From assembly GCA_028293465.1 (NCBI GenBank), contig JAQGOT010000771.1:1-5394 (forward strand): a stretch of DNA of 5,394 nucleotides, read 5' to 3'. Source of the DNA: Pedosphaera sp. (lineage in GTDB: Bacteria; Verrucomicrobiota; Verrucomicrobiia; Limisphaerales; Pedosphaeraceae). Made by a program: the position numbers and the translations under genes. Shown here one piece after another: positions 1-5,394 of the stretch. Each line of letters starts with the position of its first letter. The stretch's first letter is position 1. Below the pieces are notes generated by a model. That model searched no databases. It saw only the letters and a program-made list of their open reading frames with translations, and was not told the DNA's origin.

Positions 1-101
1 TTATGTATGGGATTGAGGCGATAGACGAAGCTGGCGTGTGATTAAGGTGCCCGGGTTATAACCGTCATGCCTTGTTTTAACCTCGCTGTCCGTCGTGGCG
101 T
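1..101. other. Intergenic flank, no gene identified
   Basis: This stretch lies downstream of the stop codon of the DUF1549/DUF1553 gene. The minus-strand frames hold only short open stretches without a convincing start, and I see no tRNA-like or protein-like signal. A perfect 10-base palindrome, GGTTATAACC, lies at 54-63 but has no loop and no T-run, so it is not a standard terminator. The neighbouring gene to the left is outside the window. Confidence 0.5.
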
Positions 102-116
102 TTAATGGTTAAACAA
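72..116 (-). repeat. Imperfect inverted repeat at the operon end
   Basis: TTGTTTTAACC at 72-82 is complementary to GGTTAAACAA at 107-116 with one bulged base and a 24-base loop. The right arm overlaps the last codons and the stop of the DUF1549/DUF1553 gene. It could form a weak A/T-rich hairpin at the 3' end of the minus-strand transcript. There is no U-tract after it in that direction, so I do not call it an intrinsic terminator. It could be chance. Confidence 0.25.
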
Positions 117-2567
117 AAATTCTTTGCTGCTGAGGATGGCCCAATACATATCCTCGATCGCGGGGCGTTGATCTTTTTCCCCGGCTTCAGTCAACACCTT
201 TAGAATCTTTTGCTTCTCCACCGGACTGGGAAAACGGGACAGCGCGGTCAGGTACGCTTCCTCGATGATTTTTTCAGCGGGCGTTTTTTCGGCCAGCCAT
301 TTGGTGATCTGATTCTCCTTGGCCGCCAATTTCTTGTTGATGGTGTCGCCGTTGGCGAGGTGCAGCACCTGGGTGACGTTGGGCTCAACCGTCCGCTCGC
401 ACTCACAGGTTTTTTCCCGTTCCGGCCGGCCGAAGGATTTCAGGAAATACGAATCGACATTGGAATCGGGCAATTGCATCGCCCGCCAGCCCTTGGGATA
501 GCCCTTAAATTCCGACGGGGCGGCGGCGGCTTCGGAAAGCGTGTCGAGCAGCACTTCCGCCATGAGGCGGCGCGGAAAATAATGCGAGTAAAAGCGGGTG
601 TCGGCCGCGTTCTCCGGCAGGGCCGTGCTGGTGCGCTGGTAGGTTTCGGATTGCAGGATGGCCCGCATCAAGGCCTTCAAATCAAACTTCTGGTCGGCCA
701 GATATTTCGCGGCGGTGGACAACAGCTTCTCGTTGCTCGCCGGGTTGGTCACGCGCAGATCGTCCACGTTCTCCACCAAGCCCGCGCCAAAATAGTTTTT
801 CCAGATGCGATTCACAATGGCCCGGGTAAAGTAGGGATTGTCCCGCGACACCAGCCAGTCGGCCAGGTGCGCCCGCCGATCGTCAGCGGATTCCAACGCC
901 ATGGGCGTCCCGTCCAACGGCGTGGGTGGCTGCGGCTTGCCGGTCAACGGCTGCACCAAATCACCCGAGTTGGCGACGAAGATGATGTTATCCCCGTCGC
1001 CGATGCCGTTCTTGGTGCGGACGCGGGCGAACAGGTTGGCCATCTTGTAATATTGATCGTTGGTCCACTTTTCCATGGGATGGTTGTGACACTTCGCGCA
1101 CTGGATCGACATCCCCAGAAAAGCTTGTGAAGCGGTTTCGGACATGGCGCGCGGGTCTTCGTGCAGCACGTAAAAGTTGGCCGCCCCATTTTCCAGGGTG
1201 CTGCCTTGGGCGGTGATCAACTGGCGCGCGAACTTGTCCCACGGCGTGTTCGCGGCCACATTGTTGCGAATCCAGTTGTAATAGGACCACATCGCGGCCG
1301 GCTTCAATTTCTTGGTTTCCACCAGCAGCAAATCCGACCATTTGTAACTCCAATAATCGATGAACTCCGGCCGGTTGAGCAGCAATTCGAGGGTCTTGTC
1401 GCGTTTGTTCCTGGCCTTGCTCGCCAGAAAAGCGCGCGTTTCCGATTGGGTCGGCACCACGCCGATGGTGTCGAGGAAGGCGCGGCGAATGAATTCGGAA
1501 TCGGTGGACTTCGGCGACGGCGGGAGATTCAAGCTCTGCAATTTCTCCATCACCTGTTCGTCGATGAAATTACGCCGCTTGGCGCGGGTGAAGGCGGTGC
1601 GCGCAACCTTGTTCGTGTAAGGCGCGGTCACGGTGGCAATGGCGATGCGGCTCAGGTACCAACCCGTGATGGCCCCCTCGCCAAAACCGACGGCTTTCAC
1701 CTGGCCATTGTCATCCACCTGGGAAACGGTTTCGTTGGCGGAGGTATATTTGACCCAATGCGTCACATCCTCGGTATGGCCGTCGGTAAAATGCGCCAGC
1801 ACGCTCAGTTGTTGCGTCAGCCCGGGACTCGTAATGAAATGTTCCGGCAGGATTTCGATGCTTTGGATGCGCGGCTCATTGGCTTTCGGCCCCGGTATGC
1901 CGGCGGCAATCCATTCCGAGAGGACCTGGTAATCGATCGAGCCGACCTCAAAGCGTTTGCCGCCTTTATGCGGGACCGCGCCGGTGGGCTTGAGCAACAT
2001 GAGGCTGCGGCCCGGATCGCTCGGCACGATGCGCCGTCCCAGCGCGCGATGGGTCAGCGTCAGGTAGTCGCCCTCATCGTCATAGCCGCGCAGGGAAAGC
2101 TTGAAGCCGTTCTGACCCGCCGCCGCCCCGTGGCAGGCACCGGCGCTGCACCCGGCCTTCGCCAGCACAGGTTGCACGTGATTGCGGAAACTCCACTCGA
2201 ACGGCCGGTCCATCTGCTCGACCGACACTTCGGCCACCGCAGTCTGACGGCCAACCTGGGCGCGGATCGTGACCACGCCGTTTTTGACCGGCAACGCCAC
2301 ACCGGCCTCAATTTTCAGGACGTTCGTATCGCTGGAACTGAACACGACGCCGTTGGTAACTTGGCCGCCGAAAAGCGGGCCCTTGAACCGCTCGACCAGC
2401 AGCGATTGCCGGGCGGCCGTGCCGCTTAATTTGAATTTGCCGGGCAGAATCGCGATGGATTCAGCCGCGTGAATGGGGTGGACCACCCAGCAACCAAGCA
2501 ACAAAGCGAGAAACCAGCCCTTTGTGGCGACCCGGACGCGTGATCTTGGGATGAATTGTGGAATCAT
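102..2567 (-). CDS. Exported Ig-like/cytochrome-motif DUF1549-DUF1553 (PSCyt2/PSD1) protein
   Basis: This 821-residue protein belongs to the PSCyt2 (DUF1549) plus PSD1 (DUF1553) families of Planctomycetota and Verrucomicrobiota; their biochemical role is not established. Residues 1 to about 35 look like a Sec signal peptide: basic start, hydrophobic stretch GWFLALLLGCWVV, likely cleavage near HAA-ES. Residues 37-117 resemble a degenerate bacterial Ig-like domain. A haem-attachment-like CX4CH motif follows (C140, C145, H146) in a PSCyt1-like segment. A clearer Big_2-type Ig-like domain spans about 234-315. DUF1549 covers about 334-540 and contains CAKCH (C490, C493, H494). DUF1553 covers about 562-815, with the family's CEC motif at 721-723. 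The protein is probably periplasmic or surface-exposed. The gene starts 28 bases after the DUF1501 stop, so the two are probably co-transcribed. The ATG at 2567 is favoured because the signal peptide begins right there; GAGAG four bases upstream is only a weak ribosome site. Family assignment is firm. Haem binding is inferred from motifs only. Confidence 0.93.
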   Translation of the reverse strand: MIPQFIPRSRVRVATKGWFLALLLGCWVVHPIHAAESIAILPGKFKLSGTAARQSLLVERFKGPLFGGQVTNGVVFSSSDTNVLKIEAGVALPVKNGVVTIRAQVGRQTAVAEVSVEQMDRPFEWSFRNHVQPVLAKAGCSAGACHGAAAGQNGFKLSLRGYDDEGDYLTLTHRALGRRIVPSDPGRSLMLLKPTGAVPHKGGKRFEVGSIDYQVLSEWIAAGIPGPKANEPRIQSIEILPEHFITSPGLTQQLSVLAHFTDGHTEDVTHWVKYTSANETVSQVDDNGQVKAVGFGEGAITGWYLSRIAIATVTAPYTNKVARTAFTRAKRRNFIDEQVMEKLQSLNLPPSPKSTDSEFIRRAFLDTIGVVPTQSETRAFLASKARNKRDKTLELLLNRPEFIDYWSYKWSDLLLVETKKLKPAAMWSYYNWIRNNVAANTPWDKFARQLITAQGSTLENGAANFYVLHEDPRAMSETASQAFLGMSIQCAKCHNHPMEKWTNDQYYKMANLFARVRTKNGIGDGDNIIFVANSGDLVQPLTGKPQPPTPLDGTPMALESADDRRAHLADWLVSRDNPYFTRAIVNRIWKNYFGAGLVENVDDLRVTNPASNEKLLSTAAKYLADQKFDLKALMRAILQSETYQRTSTALPENAADTRFYSHYFPRRLMAEVLLDTLSEAAAAPSEFKGYPKGWRAMQLPDSNVDSYFLKSFGRPEREKTCECERTVEPNVTQVLHLANGDTINKKLAAKENQITKWLAEKTPAEKIIEEAYLTALSRFPSPVEKQKILKVLTEAGEKDQRPAIEDMYWAILSSKEFLFNH

Positions 2568-2571
2568 TTTG

Positions 2572-2576
2572 CTCTC
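2572..2576 (-). promoter_or_regulatory. Weak ribosome-binding site of the DUF1549/DUF1553 gene
   Basis: On the minus strand, GAGAG lies four bases before the ATG at 2567, in the 28-base gap after the DUF1501 stop. Spacing is shorter than ideal. It is the only purine-rich match available, so translation may depend partly on coupling to the upstream gene. Confidence 0.3.
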
Positions 2577-2595
2577 GGTATGCTGGTTGTGCGAA

Positions 2596-3972
2596 CTAAA
2601 ACAACTCTTTGATGGCTTGCGTCCCGTAGTCCACGAGGGAGAAGGGACGGTTTTGCGGGCCAGGCAGGTGCGTTTCGAGATCCAATCCCAGGCAACGATA
2701 GATGGTGGCCACGACTTCCGCGGGGCTCACGGGGCGTTCCACCGGGTAAGCGCCGATTTCATCGCTCTTGCCCACGACCCGCCCGCCTTGGACGCCGCCG
2801 CCGGCAAAATAAACCGTCCAGCATTGCGGCCAATGGTCGCGTCCGCCGGCGGGATTGATCTTGGGCGTGCGGCCGAACTCGGCGAGGTTGCACACCAACG
2901 TGTTATCCAGCAAGCCGCGCTGGACAAGATCCTCGATCAACGCGCTGTAGCCCTGGTCATACATCGGTGCCACGATGTCCTTCATGCCTTGGATGGAGGT
3001 AAACGGTTTGGAGCCGTGAATGTCCCACGTGATCTCATCGAATACCGTCAGGAAGGTGTTGATGGTCACGAAACGGACGCCGGCCTCAACCAACCGCCGC
3101 GCCAGCAGGCAGCTTTGGCCGAACCGCGTCATGCCGTAACGTTCGCGGACTTTGAGCGGTTCGCGGGTCAGGTCGAACGCTTCGCGCGCCTTGGTGCTCG
3201 TCATCAGCCGGTAGGCCGAGGCGAAATTCGTGTCCATCAATTGCGCGTTCTGGCTCGCTTCAAAATTCCGGACGGCATCATCCACCACCTGGCGCAGTTC
3301 GCGGCGTCGTTGCAGCCTGATTTCGCCGATCTCGGTGGGCGGCAACAGGTCCGGGACTTTGAAATCCTGCTTGGAGGGATCCGCATTCAGGGCGAACGGA
3401 TCATACGCCTTCCCCAGAAAACCGGCGTCTTGGCCGTGCGGCATGTTCCCGCCCGTCGGGCCCATCGGCTCCGGCAGGAGCACGTGGGCGGGCAGTTCGT
3501 TGCGACGCCCTTTGAGAAACTCCAACGCGCATCCGGCGTGCGGGGTGTTGATCCCGCCGGTGAACAACCGCCCGGTCTGCATCATCTGGTGCCCGGTGTC
3601 ATGAACCGCCGCCGCCGTGTGATAACAGGTTCGGACGAGGGAAAATTTGTCGGCCAGCTTGGCGTGGAGCGGAAAAATCTCGGAAATTTGGATGTCCGGG
3701 TTGTTCGTGCGGATCGGCTTGAACGGGCCGCGAATTTCTGACGGCGCATTCGGCTTCATGTCCCAGGTGTCGATCTGGCTGGGAGCCCCCAGGTTGAAGA
3801 TCATGATGCAGGACTTCTCGTCGCTGCCCTTGGCCGTCGCCCCCAGCGCCTGCAATTCGGCCAGCTTCGACAGGCTAAGACCGATGGCCCCCAGCGCGCC
3901 GATCTGGAGAAAGTCGCGTCGGGTGACACCGTCACAAGTGGTAATCGAACCGTTTCCCGTTACTTTAAACAT
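2596..3972 (-). CDS. Tat-exported DUF1501 family protein
   Basis: This 458-residue protein is of the DUF1501 family, which is related to the alkaline phosphatase/sulfatase superfamily; no specific substrate is known. The N-terminus carries a twin-arginine signal, TRRDFLQIG at residues 17-25, then a hydrophobic run to about 35 and a possible cleavage near ATA-K (47/48). Family hallmarks are APSQIDTWD (63-71), HDTGH (124-128), WDIHG (316-320), AEFGRTP (364-370) and GGRDHWP (376-382). By superfamily analogy, the Asp and His residues in these blocks (D68, D317, H319, D379, H380) are candidate metal or phosphate ligands; this is inference. The length appears complete and the frame is intact. It is the first gene of the minus-strand operon, behind a good promoter at 4051-4023. 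No Shine-Dalgarno is visible before the ATG; that start is chosen because it places the RR motif at the usual distance from the N-terminus. A DUF1549/DUF1553 protein is the usual genomic partner of this family. Confidence 0.94.
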   Translation of the reverse strand: MFKVTGNGSITTCDGVTRRDFLQIGALGAIGLSLSKLAELQALGATAKGSDEKSCIMIFNLGAPSQIDTWDMKPNAPSEIRGPFKPIRTNNPDIQISEIFPLHAKLADKFSLVRTCYHTAAAVHDTGHQMMQTGRLFTGGINTPHAGCALEFLKGRRNELPAHVLLPEPMGPTGGNMPHGQDAGFLGKAYDPFALNADPSKQDFKVPDLLPPTEIGEIRLQRRRELRQVVDDAVRNFEASQNAQLMDTNFASAYRLMTSTKAREAFDLTREPLKVRERYGMTRFGQSCLLARRLVEAGVRFVTINTFLTVFDEITWDIHGSKPFTSIQGMKDIVAPMYDQGYSALIEDLVQRGLLDNTLVCNLAEFGRTPKINPAGGRDHWPQCWTVYFAGGGVQGGRVVGKSDEIGAYPVERPVSPAEVVATIYRCLGLDLETHLPGPQNRPFSLVDYGTQAIKELF

Positions 3973-4004
3973 GGTAATGTGAATGTTTTAGACGCATTGC
4001 CGCT

Positions 4005-4020
4005 TGGGTGAATTCAACCA
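4005..4020. promoter_or_regulatory. Operator-like 16-base dyad over the predicted transcription start
   Basis: TGGGTGAATTCAACCA is a near-perfect palindrome: seven of eight base pairs are symmetric, and the mismatch is at 4008/4017. It lies just downstream of the minus-strand -10 box (4028-4023) and covers the expected transcription start near 4016. A site in this position could let a dimeric regulator block the DUF1501 operon promoter. No regulator gene lies in the window and I do not recognise the motif. Its operator role is inference from position and symmetry. Confidence 0.33.
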
Positions 4021-4022
4021 CT

Positions 4023-4051
4023 CTTATAGCGAATTTGGCCCTGAGTGTAAA
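4023..4051 (-). promoter_or_regulatory. Sigma70-type promoter of the DUF1501 operon
   Basis: Read on the minus strand, TTTACA (4051-4046) matches the -35 consensus at five of six bases. TATAAG (4028-4023) matches the -10 consensus at five of six. The spacer is exactly 17 bases. Transcription would begin near 4016, giving a leader of about 44 bases before the DUF1501 ATG at 3972. Position, spacing and orientation all fit the operon, which makes this the best promoter in the window. It is predicted by eye, using the E. coli consensus. Confidence 0.55.
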
Positions 4052-4113
4052 TTAAATTGACCTTGTTCCACAGACGCACATTTGAACTACAGGCTGTTCC
4101 CCACGCCCGTTCA

Positions 4114-4141
4114 CTCGACAATTCACGGCTCCTCTTATAGT
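4114..4141 (+). promoter_or_regulatory. Possible clpS promoter (weak)
   Basis: TATAGT at 4136-4141 resembles a -10 box, with CTCGAC at 4114-4119 as a poor -35 candidate 16 bases upstream. If used, transcription would begin around 4148-4150, on or almost on the clpS ATG, giving a leaderless message. The absence of any Shine-Dalgarno before clpS fits this. An alternative -35-like TTGACC at 4057-4062 has no matching -10 box. Low confidence. Confidence 0.25.
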
Positions 4142-4149
4142 TTCAATTT

Positions 4150-4452
4150 ATGGCAGAGACTGCGACACCTGAAGTCATGCCCGACATCGAGCAGGAGGAG
4201 AAATCCAAATCCGAGCTGGAGCCGGGCTACCTGGTCATTTGTTGGAATGACCCGGTCAACCTGATGGAATACGTCACCCACGTGTTTCAGGCCGTCTTTG
4301 GCTGGAACAAGACCAAGGCGGAACACCACATGATGCAAGTCCATAACCAGGGCAAGAGTGTGTTGACCCGTGAAAGCATGGAAAAAGCCGAACATTACGT
4401 GCATCAGCTTCAAAAATACAGCCTGCATGCGACCATGGAGCGCGACGAGTGA
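4150..4452 (+). CDS. clpS: ClpS, ATP-dependent Clp protease adaptor (N-recognin)
   Basis: This 100-residue cytosolic adaptor binds proteins with N-terminal Leu, Phe, Tyr or Trp and delivers them to the Clp ATPase-protease. Residues 1-26 form an acidic, probably flexible N-terminal extension, the part that engages the ATPase in known ClpS proteins. The folded core spans about 27-98. It keeps the pocket residues that hold the substrate amino group: N33, D34 and H65, matching N34, D35 and H66 of E. coli. Pocket hydrophobics M39, M61 and V64 are also present. The block WNDPVNLMEYV resembles actinobacterial ClpS more than the E. coli NDD form. The C-terminus, LHATMERDE, is also family-typical. Start choice: the ATG at 4150 has no Shine-Dalgarno, and the in-frame ATG at 4177 has no better one, so the longer form is given. 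It is first in a three-gene cluster and shares GTGA with the next gene. No clpA or clpC lies in the window. Confidence 0.93.
   Translation: MAETATPEVMPDIEQEEKSKSELEPGYLVICWNDPVNLMEYVTHVFQAVFGWNKTKAEHHMMQVHNQGKSVLTRESMEKAEHYVHQLQKYSLHATMERDE
4437..4440 (+). promoter_or_regulatory. Ribosome-binding site deciding the GTG start of the DUF2017-like gene
   Basis: GGAG inside the end of clpS lies eight bases before the GTG at 4449, a normal spacing. It supports that GTG as the true start, along with the GTGA overlap with the clpS stop, which suggests translational coupling. Confidence 0.5.
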
Positions 4453-4952
4453 AATTTATCAAAACGAACAAGGGGAAGCTTAGCTTTCAGATTGACCGGA
4501 GAGAGAAGGCCCTGTTCTTCCAGGTGCTGAAGCTGTATCCGCTGGTTCCCGCCAATCATCAACAACTGAGCCGCGCCGAGGCCAAACCGGAGGACCAGGA
4601 ACTCCTGGAGGAGGCACTCGCGACGCAGCACAAGGAACACAAGCGCAAGCTGGATGCCATGCTGAAGGCGAAATCCCGCTTTCAAGCCAACAAACAGGGT
4701 TATCGATTTACTTTAAAGGACGACCAACTGGAATGGCTGCTCCAGGTGCTCAACGACATCCGGGTGGGAAGCTGGCTGCTCCTCGGTTCGCCCGATGGCC
4801 CGGCGGAAACCTTTGCCGCCCTAAATGACGACACGGCTCCTTTTTTCTGGGCGCTGGAGGTTTCCGGCCATTTTCAGATGAACCTGCTCGCGGCCGCAAC
4901 CGGCGGCAGGACCGCCCGCGCGGAATCCCCTTCTGCGCCGGAGTCGGAGTAG
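4449..4952 (+). CDS. DUF2017-like protein of unknown function, between clpS and aat
   Basis: This is a 167-residue, probably cytosolic protein; no signal peptide or membrane segment is visible. It starts with GTG, overlapping the clpS TGA by four bases. I assign it to DUF2017 from pattern memory, not a search. That family often lies directly after clpS in Actinobacteria and shares this layout: an N-terminal segment (LSFQIDRREKALFFQVLKLY, residues 11-30), a charged helix rich in Glu, Lys and Arg (about 45-77), a conserved-looking helix LEWLLQVLNDIRVGSWLLLG (94-113), and a C-terminal aromatic helix (about 130-149). The last 17 residues, rich in Ser, Pro, Ala and Glu, look disordered. No catalytic motif is evident, which suggests a helical partner or regulatory protein. 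Position between the N-degron reader and writer implies a role in that pathway, but this is inference. It could instead be a lineage-specific gene that only resembles DUF2017. Confidence 0.72.
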   Translation: MKFIKTNKGKLSFQIDRREKALFFQVLKLYPLVPANHQQLSRAEAKPEDQELLEEALATQHKEHKRKLDAMLKAKSRFQANKQGYRFTLKDDQLEWLLQVLNDIRVGSWLLLGSPDGPAETFAALNDDTAPFFWALEVSGHFQMNLLAAATGGRTARAESPSAPESE

Positions 4953-4970
4953 CAGGGTTCTGGCGCTGCC

Positions 4971-5394
4971 ATGCAGATCCTGACCGACCACCACTCCCCC
5001 TTCCCCGACCCGCGAACGGCCACGGCGGAGGGCTTGGTGGCCATCGGCGGCGATCTCTCTTTGCCTCGTCTGCTGGAAGCCTATCGGCGCGGCATTTTCC
5101 CGTGGACGACCGGGCCGATCACCTGGTGGTCACCCGATCCGCGGGGTATTTTCGAGTTGGACCAGTTTCACGTTTCGAAAAGCCTGGCAAAAGTCATCCA
5201 CAAAGGCACGTTTCAGATCACCCGCGACCGCGCGTTCACCGAGGTCATGCATGGCTGCGCCGCACCCACCGAGGGCCGCCGGGAAACCTGGATCAGCCCC
5301 GATTTCATCGCGGCCTACACGCAACTTCATCAAGAGGGCCACGCCCACAGTCTCGAATGTTGGCAGGCGGGCCAACTCGTGGGCGGCATTTACG
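4971..5394 (+). CDS. aat: Leucyl/phenylalanyl-tRNA--protein transferase, N-terminal part (cut by window end)
   Basis: Aat transfers Leu or Phe from aminoacyl-tRNA to the N-terminal Lys or Arg of proteins, creating a degron that ClpS recognises. The 141 codons visible cover roughly the first 60% of a protein of about 230 residues. Family blocks appear in order: FPDP (11-14), GLVAIGGDLS (21-30), AYRRGIFPW (37-45), WWSPDPRGIF (52-61), FHVSKSL (66-72), RDRAFTEVM (85-93), ETWISPDFIAAY (105-116), LHQEGHAHSLE (119-129) and LVGGIY (136-141). The frame is open to the last base, so the truncation comes from the window edge, not a mutation. The ATG at 4971 is 18 bases after the preceding stop and places FPDP at the usual distance. 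CAGGG about 13 bases upstream is a poor ribosome site, so coupling to the upstream gene is plausible. Identification is firm. Confidence 0.95.
   Translation, partial: MQILTDHHSPFPDPRTATAEGLVAIGGDLSLPRLLEAYRRGIFPWTTGPITWWSPDPRGIFELDQFHVSKSLAKVIHKGTFQITRDRAFTEVMHGCAAPTEGRRETWISPDFIAAYTQLHQEGHAHSLECWQAGQLVGGIY

Noticed and set aside
1..108. Minus-strand open stretch past the DUF1549/DUF1553 stop, closed by TAA at 3-1
   Set aside because: It is short, lacks an ATG start in frame, and has no recognisable sequence.
210..1353. Several other frames over the DUF1549/DUF1553 gene on both strands (for example 210-1130 plus, 944-1189 and 988-1353 minus)
   Set aside because: They are shadows of the real frame, which carries the domain motifs throughout.
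1161..2429. Plus-strand open frame of 422 codons opposite the DUF1549/DUF1553 gene
   Set aside because: It is antisense to a confidently identified gene. Its product is rich in Arg, Gly, His and Gln with no domain pattern, typical of the complement of GC-rich coding sequence.
2473..3741. Plus-strand open frame of 422 codons opposite the DUF1501 gene
   Set aside because: It is antisense to DUF1501, has low-complexity composition and no recognisable motif. The equal length to the other antisense frame is coincidence.
4084..4099. GAAC-N8-GTTC dyad upstream of clpS, reminiscent of an SOS box
   Set aside because: The eight-base spacing does not fit the LexA sites I know, only the outer four pairs are symmetric with one inner pair, and no SOS gene follows.
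4135..4685. Minus-strand frames opposite clpS and the DUF2017-like gene (4135-4428, 4274-4471, 4410-4685)
   Set aside because: They overlap well-supported plus-strand genes, and their translations show no family features.
5130..5375. Minus-strand frame of 81 codons
   Set aside because: It lies opposite aat, whose conserved blocks run continuously through this stretch.
1..5394. Mobile elements, CRISPR arrays, tRNA or rRNA genes
   Set aside because: I saw no transposase, integrase, spaced repeats, terminal inverted repeats or RNA gene signatures anywhere in the window.

Overview
The window reads as a chromosomal segment from a bacterium of the Planctomycetota/Verrucomicrobiota group, more likely Verrucomicrobiota. 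The main evidence is the pair of large exported proteins on the minus strand, of the DUF1501 and DUF1549/DUF1553 (PSCyt2/PSD1) families, which are expanded almost only in these phyla. The DNA is fairly GC-rich, genes are tightly packed, and Shine-Dalgarno sequences are mostly weak or absent. The phylum call is an inference; there is no rRNA or other marker gene.

Layout: positions 1-101 hold no gene I can support. Positions 102-3972 are a two-gene minus-strand operon. It is read first through a Tat-signal DUF1501 protein (3972 to 2596) and then, after 28 bases, through a Sec-exported, haem-motif-bearing Ig-like/DUF1549/DUF1553 protein (2567 to 102). A good sigma70-type promoter (TTTACA, 17 bases, TATAAG) lies upstream at 4051-4023. 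A 16-base near-palindrome sits over its predicted transcription start. The divergent intergenic region is 3973-4149.

Positions 4150-5394 are a plus-strand cluster of three tightly spaced genes. These are clpS (N-degron adaptor of the Clp protease), a DUF2017-like protein of unknown function starting on a GTG that overlaps the clpS stop, and aat (leucyl/phenylalanyl-tRNA--protein transferase), which runs off the right edge of the window.

How the genes work together: Aat adds Leu or Phe to proteins with N-terminal Lys or Arg, and ClpS captures proteins with N-terminal Leu, Phe, Tyr or Trp for Clp degradation. The plus-strand cluster is therefore a compact N-degron pathway with an uncharacterised protein encoded between its writer and its reader. 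This is the most interesting feature of the window. The minus-strand pair is probably a separate periplasmic or outer-surface system, whose biochemical role is unknown for these families.
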